Part shown: positions 53,835-62,994 of the stretch, one piece after another | Layout of the letters: each line of letters begins with the position of its first letter | Position numbering within the stretch: the first letter of the stretch is position 1 | Assembly: GCF_001895045.1 (NCBI RefSeq) | Contig: NZ_BDAM01000009.1 | Location: 62,001-126,000, forward strand | DNA length: 64,000 bases | Origin: Rhodococcus coprophilus NBRC 100603 | GTDB lineage: Bacteria > Actinomycetota > Actinomycetes > Mycobacteriales > Mycobacteriaceae | Reading direction: 5' to 3' | Position numbers and translations under genes: made by a program | Notes under the pieces: model-generated | What the model was told of the DNA's origin: nothing | The model's database searches: none | What the model saw: the letters and a program-made list of their open reading frames with translations, nothing else

Positions 53835-54512
53835 GTGACAGAGTCCGACCCCGCCCGAGTCTCGATGCCCCGCCGGTTGTTCTGGTACCTGGTCCTCGCC
53901 GGTGTGCTCGTGGGTGCCGGCCTCGGTTTCACCGCAACACCGGTCGGCCGATGGACAGTGGAGATGCTTCCCGTCGTGCCCGGCCCGTTCGCAATCGTCG
54001 CCGAGACGATCACAAGGTGGCCGGTGCCGATCCTCAGCGGTGCCGTGCTGATCGCCGGTGCGGTGCTGGGCGTGGTTGCCCTCCGCAGATCACCCACCGT
54101 CACAGTCGACTCCACCGGCGTCCGTCTCACACAGAAGGATGCCGAAAAGTACGTGGCCCGCACCGACGTGAGCGCCGTGTATCTGGACGGCAAGCACCTC
54201 GTCCTGACGGACTCGTCGGGCCGGGAACTCGCGCGCCACGTAGACGATGATCTGGACACCGATGCGGTCGGTGCCGCGTTCCGCGACCACGGATATCCCT
54301 GGGCGGACACGAACCCCCACGACAACTTCACGCTCTGGGTGGACGGCCGTCGCGATCTCGGCGAACGCGCCCACGAATTGCTTCGGAAGCGTCGAGCCGC
54401 GCTCGAGGACAGAAGGATTCATGTCGCCGCAGCTCTGCATGATCAGCTGCAGAAACACGGGGTCGTCGTCCGCGACATCGACGACCGGCAAGAATACCGG
54501 CGCGTGAACTGA
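53835..54512 (+). CDS. membrane protein with YqeB-like domain
   Basis: 225-residue protein with two N-terminal membrane helices (about residues 14-33, FWYLVLAGVLVGAGLGF; and 64-85, VPILSGAVLIAGAVLGVVAL). A soluble part of about 140 residues follows (VTVDSTGVRLTQKDAEKYVA, HGYPWADTNPHDNFTLWVDG). The pattern resembles the YqeB-type PH-like proteins; function is unknown. The GTG at 53835 has GAGGAG upstream. It is followed by a strong hairpin. Confidence 0.65.
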   Translation: MTESDPARVSMPRRLFWYLVLAGVLVGAGLGFTATPVGRWTVEMLPVVPGPFAIVAETITRWPVPILSGAVLIAGAVLGVVALRRSPTVTVDSTGVRLTQKDAEKYVARTDVSAVYLDGKHLVLTDSSGRELARHVDDDLDTDAVGAAFRDHGYPWADTNPHDNFTLWVDGRRDLGERAHELLRKRRAALEDRRIHVAAALHDQLQKHGVVVRDIDDRQEYRRVN

Positions 54513-54550
54513 CCACCCCGTCCTGACTGTCCGGCAAGTGCCCCGAACGA

Positions 54551-54586
54551 CGCGGACCCCCGCACCCGGAGGTGCAGGGGTCCGCG
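54551..54586. terminator. bidirectional terminator between membrane-protein gene and cyp125
   Basis: CGCGGACCCC pairs with GGGGTCCGCG, with inner GCACC/GGTGC pairing and a CGGA loop. It lies between the convergent ends of the membrane protein (54512) and cyp125 (54600). Confidence 0.82.
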
Positions 54587-54599
54587 CTACTGCCGTGTG

Positions 54600-55853
54600 T
54601 CAGTGCTGCACGGGGCAGCCACCCGACGTCTTGTAATCGACGTCGAATTCCTTGATTCCGTTGAGCCAACCGGAACGCAGACGACGCGGGTCACCGATCT
54701 TGGTGATGTCGGGGATGTGGTCGGCGATCGCACCGAAGATCAGATCGACCTCCATGCGCGCCAGGTTGGCCCCGAGGCAGTAATGGGCGCCCGTGCCACC
54801 GAACGCGAGGTGCGGGTTCGGGTCGCGGAGGATGTCGAACTCGCGCGGATTCTCGAAGACCTCTTCGTCGTTGTTCGCCGACGCATACAGCATGACGACG
54901 CGGTCGCCCTTGCGGATCGTCTGCCCGCCGAGTTCGGTGTCCTCGAGCGCGGTGCGCTGGAAGGAGGTCACCGGTGTGGCCCAGCGGATGATCTCGTCGG
55001 CAGCGGTCTTCGGGCGGTCGCGCTTGAAGATCTCCCACTGCTCGGGATGATCGAGGAAGGCCGCCATGCCGTGCGTGATCGCGTTGCGAGTGGTCTCGTT
55101 GCCGGCAACAGCAAGCACGATGAAGAAGAAGCCGAATTCCTCGGGAGCGAGTTCGTCGCCGTCGATATCGGCCTCGATCAGGGTGGTGACGATGTCGTCC
55201 GCCGGATTCGCCTTGCGGTCGGCCGCCATCTGGTAGGCGTAGCCGAGCACCTCCATCGACGCCGCCGCCGGGTCTGCGGTGTTGTCGGGATCGTCGTAGC
55301 CGGTCATCTGGTTGGACCATTCGAAGATCTTCGAGCGGTCCTCCTGCGGCACACCGATGAGGTCGGCAATCGCCTGTAGGGGCAACTCGGCGGCGATCTG
55401 GGTGACGAAGTCGCCCTGACCGGCGGTGCACGCATCCTGGACGATGGCGCGCGCCCGGCGATCGAGTTCGTCGCGCAGTCCGTTGATGGCGCGCGGGGTG
55501 AAGCCGCGGGCGACGAGCTTGCGAAGCTTGGTGTGCTCGGGCGCGTCCTTGTTCAGCAGGACGTGGCGCTGGAGTTCGATCGCCTCTCGGGGCATGTCGT
55601 CGTTGAACCGCGGAATCGCGGTGTTCTCCCAGTTGGAGAACACATCGCTCCGGCGGGAGACCTCACGGACCTCCTCGTGCCGGGAAACCACCCAGAACCC
55701 GTCGTCGTGGAATCCCCCCTTCTCAGGCGACTTCTTGTTCCACCACACCGGTGCCGTCTTCCGGAGTTCGGCGAACTCTTCGAACGGCATGCGGTCTGCA
55801 TACAAGTCGGGATCGGTGAAGTCGATGCCTTCGGGGATGTTCGGCTGCGCCAC
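54600..55853 (-). CDS. cyp125: cytochrome P450 CYP125, steroid C26/C27 monooxygenase
   Basis: 417-residue soluble P450. Heme thiolate Cys359 lies in FGGTGAHYCLG, the I-helix motif is AGNETT (250-255) and the K-helix ExxR is EIIR (287-290). CYP125 oxidises the terminal methyl of cholesterol or cholestenone through alcohol and aldehyde to the C26 acid, which FadD19 activates. FdxD at 17782 is a possible redox partner. The ATG at 55853 lies 38 bases from a full KstR consensus and is divergent from fadA5, exactly as Rv3545c/Rv3546 in M. tuberculosis. Confidence 0.95.
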   Translation of the reverse strand: MAQPNIPEGIDFTDPDLYADRMPFEEFAELRKTAPVWWNKKSPEKGGFHDDGFWVVSRHEEVREVSRRSDVFSNWENTAIPRFNDDMPREAIELQRHVLLNKDAPEHTKLRKLVARGFTPRAINGLRDELDRRARAIVQDACTAGQGDFVTQIAAELPLQAIADLIGVPQEDRSKIFEWSNQMTGYDDPDNTADPAAASMEVLGYAYQMAADRKANPADDIVTTLIEADIDGDELAPEEFGFFFIVLAVAGNETTRNAITHGMAAFLDHPEQWEIFKRDRPKTAADEIIRWATPVTSFQRTALEDTELGGQTIRKGDRVVMLYASANNDEEVFENPREFDILRDPNPHLAFGGTGAHYCLGANLARMEVDLIFGAIADHIPDITKIGDPRRLRSGWLNGIKEFDVDYKTSGGCPVQH

Positions 55854-55890
55854 TTATCTCTCCTGCCTGGCGAGTACCGCTCGCGTGATG

Positions 55891-55904
55891 TGTAACACGT
55901 TCTA
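55891..55904. promoter_or_regulatory. KstR operator upstream of cyp125
   Basis: TGTAACACGTTCTA fits TnnAACnnGTTnnA at every fixed position. It is the cyp125-proximal of two KstR-type sites in the 193-base divergent gap. Confidence 0.83.
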
Positions 55905-55983
55905 AAACCATTCAAACACAGGCTCGGCTCGTGACCAAGAGAGCAGCACGTCCCGACCGATTCGCACCCTTGTCGCCATCGAC

Positions 55984-55997
55984 GGCAACCTGTTCTA
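55984..55997. promoter_or_regulatory. KstR-like operator upstream of fadA5
   Basis: GGCAACCTGTTCTA matches the KstR consensus except for the first base. It lies 50 bases upstream of the fadA5 start and about 80 bases from the cyp125 box, so each divergent gene appears to have its own site. Confidence 0.7.
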
Positions 55998-56025
55998 CTT
56001 TGCGGAGGACATTAGAGTGCAGTGA

Positions 56026-57708
<1,683 letters not shown>

Positions 57709-57781
57709 ACGGCCCCCGGGGTCCCCGGAATGCGGGAATACTCGAAGCGGTAGTCACAGGCTTTTGAGAAGGGATATCGCG

Positions 57782-58441
57782 ATGGCACAAACGAACCATG
57801 ACCAGGTCCTCGACCGGCGGGAGATCGCAGCAGCGCTGCTGCGCGCTCTGGAACAGCGTCACGAGGTACTCGATGCCATCGTCGAGAGCGCCGATCGAGC
57901 CGAAGCGGTGGCCGCGATCGCCGCGTTGCTCGACACGACCGAGTTCTGCGCGGAGGCGGTGCTGAATCTGCCGTTCCGCCGCTTGACCAAGGCGGAACGC
58001 AAGAAGATCCGTGAGGAACTCGAAGATCTCGACGCCGTGCTGCACTGGACGACCGCGGCTCGGCCGTACGCGACGGGCGCGCACTTCCGGGTGCGGCCTA
58101 TAACCGAGACGGCGGCGGATCTGCAGTTGCTCGAAGCACGATGCGCCGACCAGCTGGGCGACGGCAGCAAGGAACGCGTCGCCGCGGAGCAGGCACGCGG
58201 AAACGCGTTGATGAGCGATGAATCCGGGATGTGGCTCGTCGCCGAAGATCTGTCCGGCGACGAGCCCACCCCGGTCGGATTCGCATTCGGGGAACTCGAG
58301 GGCAACGACGTGGAAGTGCGCATCTGGGTTCGTCCCGAGCTGCGCAAGCAGGGTTACGGCACAGCCACCCTCAAGCAGGCACGCACCGAACTGGCCGCAT
58401 ACTTCCCCGGTTCGACCCTGACGGTGCGCACTCCGGCCTGA
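57782..58441 (+). CDS. GNAT acetyltransferase with gyrase-A-tail-like N-terminal segment
   Basis: 219-residue protein of two parts. Residues 105-219 form a GNAT domain whose acetyl-CoA motif A is VRPELRKQGYGTATLKQA. Residues 13-90 (RALEQRHEVLDAIVESADRA, FRRLTKAERKKIREELEDL) resemble the segment just before the C-gate end of GyrA/ParC. There the same order of an initiating helix, an L-rich stretch and an LRRLT-type motif occurs. The topoisomerase catalytic Tyr domain is absent. The ATG at 57782 is favoured over one six codons upstream. It lies between ddn and a perfect terminator; its acceptor is unknown. Confidence 0.72.
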   Translation: MAQTNHDQVLDRREIAAALLRALEQRHEVLDAIVESADRAEAVAAIAALLDTTEFCAEAVLNLPFRRLTKAERKKIREELEDLDAVLHWTTAARPYATGAHFRVRPITETAADLQLLEARCADQLGDGSKERVAAEQARGNALMSDESGMWLVAEDLSGDEPTPVGFAFGELEGNDVEVRIWVRPELRKQGYGTATLKQARTELAAYFPGSTLTVRTPA

Positions 58442-58458
58442 GCCGCGCCGCCCCGCCG

Positions 58459-58497
58459 ATGCGCGCTTCCGGTAGCCCCGCTACCGGAAGCGCGCAT
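58459..58497. terminator. bidirectional terminator, perfect 18-bp stem
   Basis: ATGCGCGCTTCCGGTAGC and its exact complement flank a CCC loop. It lies between the convergent ends of the GNAT gene (58441) and the SDR gene (58503). It is the strongest hairpin seen in the window. Confidence 0.88.
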
Positions 58498-58502
58498 TGT
58501 CG

Positions 58503-59417
58503 TCAGGCTCCGTAAACGGGCGTGGGTGCCTCGCCCGACGCGAGAAGCTTCTCCACCACGGGACCGAGTTCCTTCGGATCCCAGCGATCGCCCTTGTCGA
58601 CGACCTCGCCGTGGCGCCATCCGTCGGCAATCGAGACCTTGCCGCCTTCGACCTCGAACACGCGGCCGGTGACGTCCTTCGCCTCGGCGCTGCCCAGCCA
58701 CACGACGATCGGAGAGATGTTCTCCGCTGCCATGGCGTCGAATCCCTCTTCGGGCGCTGCCATCATCTCCGCCATCGCGCCGCCGGCGCCTACGGTCATG
58801 CGGGTACGCGCGGACGGGGCGATCGCGTTGACGGTGACGCCGTAACGACCGAACTCGGCGGCGGCCTGGATCGTGAGCGCGGCGATGCCCGCCTTGGCGG
58901 CGGCGTAGTTGCCCTGGCCGATGCTGCCCATCAGGCCGGCGCCCGAACTCGTGTTGATGATGCGTGCGTCCACCGGGTTACCGGCCTTGGACTCGGCACG
59001 CCAGTACGACATGGCATGACGCATCGGAGCGAAATGGCCCTTGAGGTGCACGCGGATCACCGCGTCCCACTCCTCCTCGCTCATGTTGGCGAGCATGCGG
59101 TCGCGCAGGAACCCTGCGTTGTTGACCAGCACGTCGAGGCGGCCGAAGTTGTTCAGAGCCGTCGCGACCAGGTTCTCCGCGCCGGCCCAGTCCGCCACGT
59201 CGTCACCGTTGACGACGGCTTCGCCACCGAGAGCGCGGATCTCCTCGACGACCTGCTCGGCAGGCGATTCTCCGGTCGCTGCGCCGTCGATTCCGGCGCC
59301 GATGTCGTTGACGACCACCTTCGCACCCTCTGCGGCGAGGGCGAGCGCATGAGCGCGGCCGATCCCCCGGCCTGCGCCGGTCACGATCGCGACACGTCCG
59401 TCCAGCAGTCCACTCAC
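58503..59417 (-). CDS. steroid-type short-chain dehydrogenase (Rv3548c-type)
   Basis: 304-residue SDR resembling the beta-hydroxyacyl-CoA/17-beta-HSD type. Cofactor motif TGAGRGIG with VVVNDIG (NAD-type), NNAG in DVLVNNAGFLRDR, and catalytic YxxxK as YAAAK in GNYAAAKAGIAAL, with NTSSGAG before it. Its C-terminal extension (HGEVVDKGDRWDPKELGPV) is typical of this subgroup. Position next to fadA5-ddn matches M. tuberculosis Rv3548c. It is translated in overlap with the preceding SDR gene. Probable oxidation of a side-chain hydroxyacyl-CoA; substrate inferred. Confidence 0.82.
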   Translation of the reverse strand: MSGLLDGRVAIVTGAGRGIGRAHALALAAEGAKVVVNDIGAGIDGAATGESPAEQVVEEIRALGGEAVVNGDDVADWAGAENLVATALNNFGRLDVLVNNAGFLRDRMLANMSEEEWDAVIRVHLKGHFAPMRHAMSYWRAESKAGNPVDARIINTSSGAGLMGSIGQGNYAAAKAGIAALTIQAAAEFGRYGVTVNAIAPSARTRMTVGAGGAMAEMMAAPEEGFDAMAAENISPIVVWLGSAEAKDVTGRVFEVEGGKVSIADGWRHGEVVDKGDRWDPKELGPVVEKLLASGEAPTPVYGA

Positions 59418-60190
59418 TTTGTCTCCTTCGTTCGGGCCGCTGCCATGTAGGCAGGGCGTTCGCCGCCGCCGTGGACGGTCAGTGTCGATCCGCTGACGTA
59501 GGCCGCCAGCGGCGATGCCAGAAATGCTGCGCAGTTGCCGACGTCGTCGGGACTGGACAGGCGCCCGAGCGGCACCGTCGCACCCACGGCGGCGACGCCC
59601 TCGTCGTCACCGTAGAACAGGTGCGACTGCTCGGTGTCGACCAACCCGACCACCACCGAATTCACGCGGACCTTCGGTGCCCATTCCACCGCGAGGGACT
59701 GTCCCAGGCTGTCGATCCCGGCCTTGGCGGCACCGTAGGCCGCCGTGCCCGGTGACGGCCGCGACCCGCTCACGCTGGAGATGTTGACGATCGAGCCCCC
59801 GGTGTCCTGGGTCTGCATCACAGCGTTCGCGGCCTGCGAGACCAGCAGTGGTGCCAGCAGATTGAGTTCGACGATCTTGGTGTGAAACTTCGGGCTCGCG
59901 TCGGCGGCGAGCGCGAACGGTGATCCGCCCGCGTTGTTGACCAGGGTGTCGAGCCTGCCGTGTCGTGCGACGATCCGGTCGACCAGGTCCTGGACACGCT
60001 CGGGGTCGCGTACGTCGCAGGGAAGGAACTCCGCGGTCCGGCCGTCGGCTTCGACCGGGCGGTCGCCCTCGTTGCGCGCGCAGGTCACCACTGTCGCCCC
60101 CGCACGGAGAAACGTCCTGCTGATACCCGCGCCGACGCCGCGCACACCTCCGGTCACCAGCACGACCGTGCCGTCCAGTCCCAGATCCAT
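59414..60190 (-). CDS. short-chain dehydrogenase (Rv3549c-type)
   Basis: 258-residue SDR. Cofactor motif TGGVRGVG near the N-terminus, NNAG in DTLVNNAGGSPFA, and catalytic YxxxK as YGAAK in TAAYGAAKAGIDSL, with SSVSGSRPSPG. The lack of an acidic residue after beta-2 (VVTCARN) hints at NADP(H) preference. It matches M. tuberculosis Rv3549c by position, but its substrate is unknown. It is the first gene of a two-gene minus-strand unit; a perfect 18-bp palindrome lies 80 bases upstream. Confidence 0.8.
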   Translation of the reverse strand: MDLGLDGTVVLVTGGVRGVGAGISRTFLRAGATVVTCARNEGDRPVEADGRTAEFLPCDVRDPERVQDLVDRIVARHGRLDTLVNNAGGSPFALAADASPKFHTKIVELNLLAPLLVSQAANAVMQTQDTGGSIVNISSVSGSRPSPGTAAYGAAKAGIDSLGQSLAVEWAPKVRVNSVVVGLVDTEQSHLFYGDDEGVAAVGATVPLGRLSSPDDVGNCAAFLASPLAAYVSGSTLTVHGGGERPAYMAAARTKETK

Positions 60191-60270
60191 TCCCTGCCTC
60201 CGCGTCGGTGCGGCCGCCGACGGCGACCGAGGTGGATTCGTCCGACCCGCGAGCGGGTCGCTCCCAACTT

Positions 60271-60288
60271 ACCAAGCAATCGCTTGGT
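60271..60288. promoter_or_regulatory. palindromic operator, ACCAAGC-4-GCTTGGT
   Basis: ACCAAGC and GCTTGGT flank AATC in the 220-base divergent gap between the SDR pair and the chsH operon. It resembles the KstR2 half-sites (AnCAAG/CTTGnT), but those are separated by two bases and these by six. A TetR-family protein is the likely binder; the identity is unknown. It is 80 bases from the SDR start and about 120 bases from chsH2. Confidence 0.6.
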
Positions 60289-60410
60289 TCGGTATACGCC
60301 GAGTCGCCGAACCCGCTGGCTCCTGCTCAGTGGGAATCGGGCGATACCGCCCCCGGGCCACCCCTAGCGTGACGATTCGAGTGCGTGCCGAAGAGAAGGT
60401 GATTGGGGCC

Positions 60411-60962
60411 ATGCAGACCGTCGAGCGTGATTACGAGAAATACGTCGGCCAGGTGGCCGAGCCACCCAGGGTGGCCCGGTACGAGGTCAACGAGGCGATG
60501 ATCCGCAACTGGGCCGAAGCCCACGACGACTTCAACCCGATCTATGTCGACGCCGACGCAGCCCGCGCCACCGGCCGCGACTCCGTGGTGTGCCCGCCCG
60601 CGATGATCTCCACCTGGGTCATGGCCGGTTACCGGCGGTGGCGCGAAGTCCACCGCATGCGTGCCGCCGGCACCGTGGAAGATTTCGCATACTCCCGGAT
60701 GCTCGCCGAACTCGACAGCGAAGGGCTGACCTCCGTAGTCGCCACCAACGTCGAGCAGGACTACCACCGCGAACTCGTCCCCGGAGACCGCATCACCGCC
60801 CACCTGACCATCGAGTCCGTCTCGCCGGTCAAGCGAACCGGCCTTGGCGAGGGCCGCTTCTTCACGCTGTACAAGCGCTACGAGGACCAGCGCGGCGAAC
60901 TCGTCGCCGAGGAACGTTTCCGGATGCTCCGGTTCAACCCGAACACCCCGAAGGAGGCGTGA
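60411..60962 (+). CDS. chsH2: MaoC-like hydratase subunit, ChsH2 N-terminal half
   Basis: 183-residue single hot-dog (FAS1-like dehydratase) protein. Segments MIRNWAEAHDDFNPIYVDAD, PPAMISTWVMAGY, VATNVEQDYHREL and GEGRFFTLYKRYEDQ match the N-terminal half of mycobacterial ChsH2 (Rv3542c) as I recall it. ChsH2 with ChsH1 hydrates the 17-propenoyl-CoA side chain. In M. tuberculosis a DUF35 domain is fused behind; here it is the next gene. The ATG at 60411 is favoured; in-frame GTG codons at 60399, 60381 and 60369 are alternatives. Stop overlaps the next ATG (TGATG). Confidence 0.82.
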   Translation: MQTVERDYEKYVGQVAEPPRVARYEVNEAMIRNWAEAHDDFNPIYVDADAARATGRDSVVCPPAMISTWVMAGYRRWREVHRMRAAGTVEDFAYSRMLAELDSEGLTSVVATNVEQDYHRELVPGDRITAHLTIESVSPVKRTGLGEGRFFTLYKRYEDQRGELVAEERFRMLRFNPNTPKEA

Positions 60963-61369
60963 TGACCACCGTCCCCCGGCTCACCATCACTCAGGACAAC
61001 GAGTTCTGGTTCACGGCGGTCCGCGAAGGCCGACTCGAAATCCAGCGGTGCAGCGACTGCGGCACCCTCCGGCACCCTCCGGGTCCGGCATGTCCCGCGT
61101 GCCGCTCGTTCGAATGGGACACCGTCGAATCGTCCCGCCGCGGAACTCTTCACAGCTGGACGATCATCCATCACCCGAAGGATCCCGCCTTCGAGTATCC
61201 GCTCGCGGTCGGGCTGATCGACCTCGACGAGGGCATCCGTATCGTCGCCGACATCGCGGGCGTGGACCACGAGAGCCTCGAACTGGGCATGGAATTGGAA
61301 GTGGGATTCGCCGAACACGCTCACGGTGAGATCCTTCCGCAGCTTCGCAAGGTGGGAGACGCATCGTGA
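60962..61369 (+). CDS. stand-alone DUF35 OB-fold protein, ChsH2 C-terminal half
   Basis: 135-residue DUF35 protein. A rubredoxin-like zinc ribbon is intact (Cys30, Cys33, Cys44, Cys47 in CSDCG and CPACR), then the OB fold (SRRGTLHSWTIIHHPKDPAF, LAVGLIDLDEGIRIVADIAG). In known systems the DUF35 part of ChsH2 binds Ltp2 to form the steroid aldolase; Ltp2 is encoded two genes downstream. A perfect AAGGAGG ribosome site lies just inside the preceding gene's end. That confirms an independent start rather than a frameshifted fusion. Confidence 0.85.
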   Translation: MTTVPRLTITQDNEFWFTAVREGRLEIQRCSDCGTLRHPPGPACPACRSFEWDTVESSRRGTLHSWTIIHHPKDPAFEYPLAVGLIDLDEGIRIVADIAGVDHESLELGMELEVGFAEHAHGEILPQLRKVGDAS

Positions 61370-61776
61370 ACCTGTCCGAATGCACTGTCGGCCAATCGCT
61401 TCCCGGTCTCGAACTGCCCCTGGACCGCTCCACGATCGCAGCCACTGCCATCGCCTCGCAGGACTTCGAGGACGTGCATCACGATCTCGGTGCCGCCCAG
61501 CAGCGCGGAACCCCCGACGTGTTCATGAGTATCAACGCGACGAACGGTTTCGTCGACCGCTACATCACCGACTGGACCGGACCCGCCGCGCGCATTCGCC
61601 GCGCGTCGCTGCGCCTCGGCGTGCCCGCCTTCCCCGGCGACCCGCTGCAGATGAGCGGTGAGGTGACCGCGGTCGAGAACAGCACCGTCACCGTGAAGGT
61701 GCAGGGCCGCAACAGCAAAGGCGTCCACGTCACCGCCGAGGTCGTCGTGGAGCCGTACGAGAGGAACACTCCATGA
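61366..61776 (+). CDS. chsH1: MaoC-like hydratase subunit ChsH1
   Basis: 136-residue hot-dog hydratase subunit. The catalytic-type segment is SQDFEDVHHDLGAAQQRG, holding the Asp/His pair of R-hydratases. DRYITDWTGPAARIRRASLR and VKVQGRNSKGVHVTAEVVVE match ChsH1 of mycobacteria as I recall. It pairs with ChsH2 to hydrate the unsaturated C3 side-chain CoA before Ltp2 cleavage. The GTG overlaps the DUF35 stop by 4 bases and its stop overlaps ltp2. Confidence 0.88.
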   Translation: MNLSECTVGQSLPGLELPLDRSTIAATAIASQDFEDVHHDLGAAQQRGTPDVFMSINATNGFVDRYITDWTGPAARIRRASLRLGVPAFPGDPLQMSGEVTAVENSTVTVKVQGRNSKGVHVTAEVVVEPYERNTP

Positions 61777-62957
61777 CCGTGAAGGGCTTCTCCGGAGCCG
61801 CGGCGATCGCCGGCATCGGAGCCACGGAATTCTCGAAGAACTCCGGCCGCAGCGAGTGGCAACTCGCATGTGAAGCCGTACTGGCCGCACTCGCCGACGC
61901 GCAGATCGGCGTCGAAGAAGTCGACGGCTTCGCGCTCTTCACCATGGAGACCAACCCGGAGATCGCCGTCGCCCGCGCGCTCGGCATCCCCGAACTGAAG
62001 TTCTTCAGCCGCATCCCCCACGGCGGCGGCGGCGCCTGCGCGCCCGTGCAGCAGGCCGCGATGGCCGTCGCGACCGGTGTCGCCGACGTCGTCGTCGTCT
62101 ACCGCGCCTTCAACGAACGCTCCGGTCATCGCTTCGGTTCCGGCCCACCGCCTTTCGCCTACAACTCGAGCACCGACCAGGAGTACCGCAACTGGATCAA
62201 CCCCTACGGGTTGCTCACTCCTGCGCAGCAGGAAGCGTTCCTGGCCCGCCGTTACATGCAGCAGTACGGCGCCACCAGCGCCGACTTCGGCCGCGTATCG
62301 GTGCTGTCGCGCAAGCACGCCGCCACCAACCCCAAGGCGTGGTTCTACGAGCGGCCCATCACCCTCGACGACCATCAGAACTCGCGGATGCTCGCCGACC
62401 CGCTGCGTCTGCTGGACTGCTGCCAGGAGAGCGACGGCGGGCAGGCCCTGGTGATCGTGAGCACCGAACGCGCACGCACCCTTCCGCATCCCCCGGCCGT
62501 CATCACCGGCGCCGCACAGGGTGTGGGACCGCAGCAGATCTCGATGAGCAGTTACTACCGTGACGACATCGACGTGATGCCAGAGGTCGAACTCGTCGCC
62601 AAGCAGATGTGGGCGCAGACCGGCTTCGGGCCGGAAGGAATCGACGCAGCGATTCTCTACGACGCGTTCACTCCCATGGTGCTGCTCCAGTTGGAGGAGT
62701 ACGGCTTCTGTGGCCGGGGCGAAGCAAAAGACTTCGTCGCCGAAGGCAACCTCGAGGTGGACGGCCGCCTGCCGGTCAACACCCACGGCGGTCAGCTCGG
62801 CGAAGGTTACATCCACGGCGTCAACGGAATCGCCGAAGGCGTCCGGCTCGTGCGCGGCACCTCGGTGAACCAGCCCGCCAAGACGCTGGACAACGTCCTC
62901 GTCACGGGCGGTTCACCGGTTCCGCACAGCGCGATCGTGCTGTCCGCGGATCGCTGA
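61773..62957 (+). CDS. ltp2: thiolase-like steroid aldolase Ltp2
   Basis: 394-residue thiolase-superfamily protein. Tyr296 (AILYDAF) and Tyr346 (EGYIHGVNG) correspond, with an offset of two, to Tyr294 and Tyr344 that I recall as catalytic in Ltp2 of Thermomonospora. The thiolase cysteine is absent. Ltp2 with DUF35 cleaves 17-hydroxy-propionyl-CoA steroid by retro-aldol to androstenedione-type ketosteroid and propionyl-CoA, the last side-chain step. It follows chsH1 with a 4-base overlap, and precedes an acyl-CoA dehydrogenase gene after 37 bases. Confidence 0.9.
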   Translation: MTVKGFSGAAAIAGIGATEFSKNSGRSEWQLACEAVLAALADAQIGVEEVDGFALFTMETNPEIAVARALGIPELKFFSRIPHGGGGACAPVQQAAMAVATGVADVVVVYRAFNERSGHRFGSGPPPFAYNSSTDQEYRNWINPYGLLTPAQQEAFLARRYMQQYGATSADFGRVSVLSRKHAATNPKAWFYERPITLDDHQNSRMLADPLRLLDCCQESDGGQALVIVSTERARTLPHPPAVITGAAQGVGPQQISMSSYYRDDIDVMPEVELVAKQMWAQTGFGPEGIDAAILYDAFTPMVLLQLEEYGFCGRGEAKDFVAEGNLEVDGRLPVNTHGGQLGEGYIHGVNGIAEGVRLVRGTSVNQPAKTLDNVLVTGGSPVPHSAIVLSADR

Positions 62958-62994
62958 TCCGTCCACGCCACCCGACCACTTCTCAGGAGACCAC

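Noticed and set aside
60271-60288. Canonical KstR2 operator
   Set aside because: KstR2 half-sites are separated by two bases, whereas these are six apart, so it is recorded only as an unidentified palindrome.
60950-60965. Frameshift between ChsH2 halves
   Set aside because: A strong AAGGAGG site and an ATG overlapping the stop support two intact genes rather than a broken fusion.
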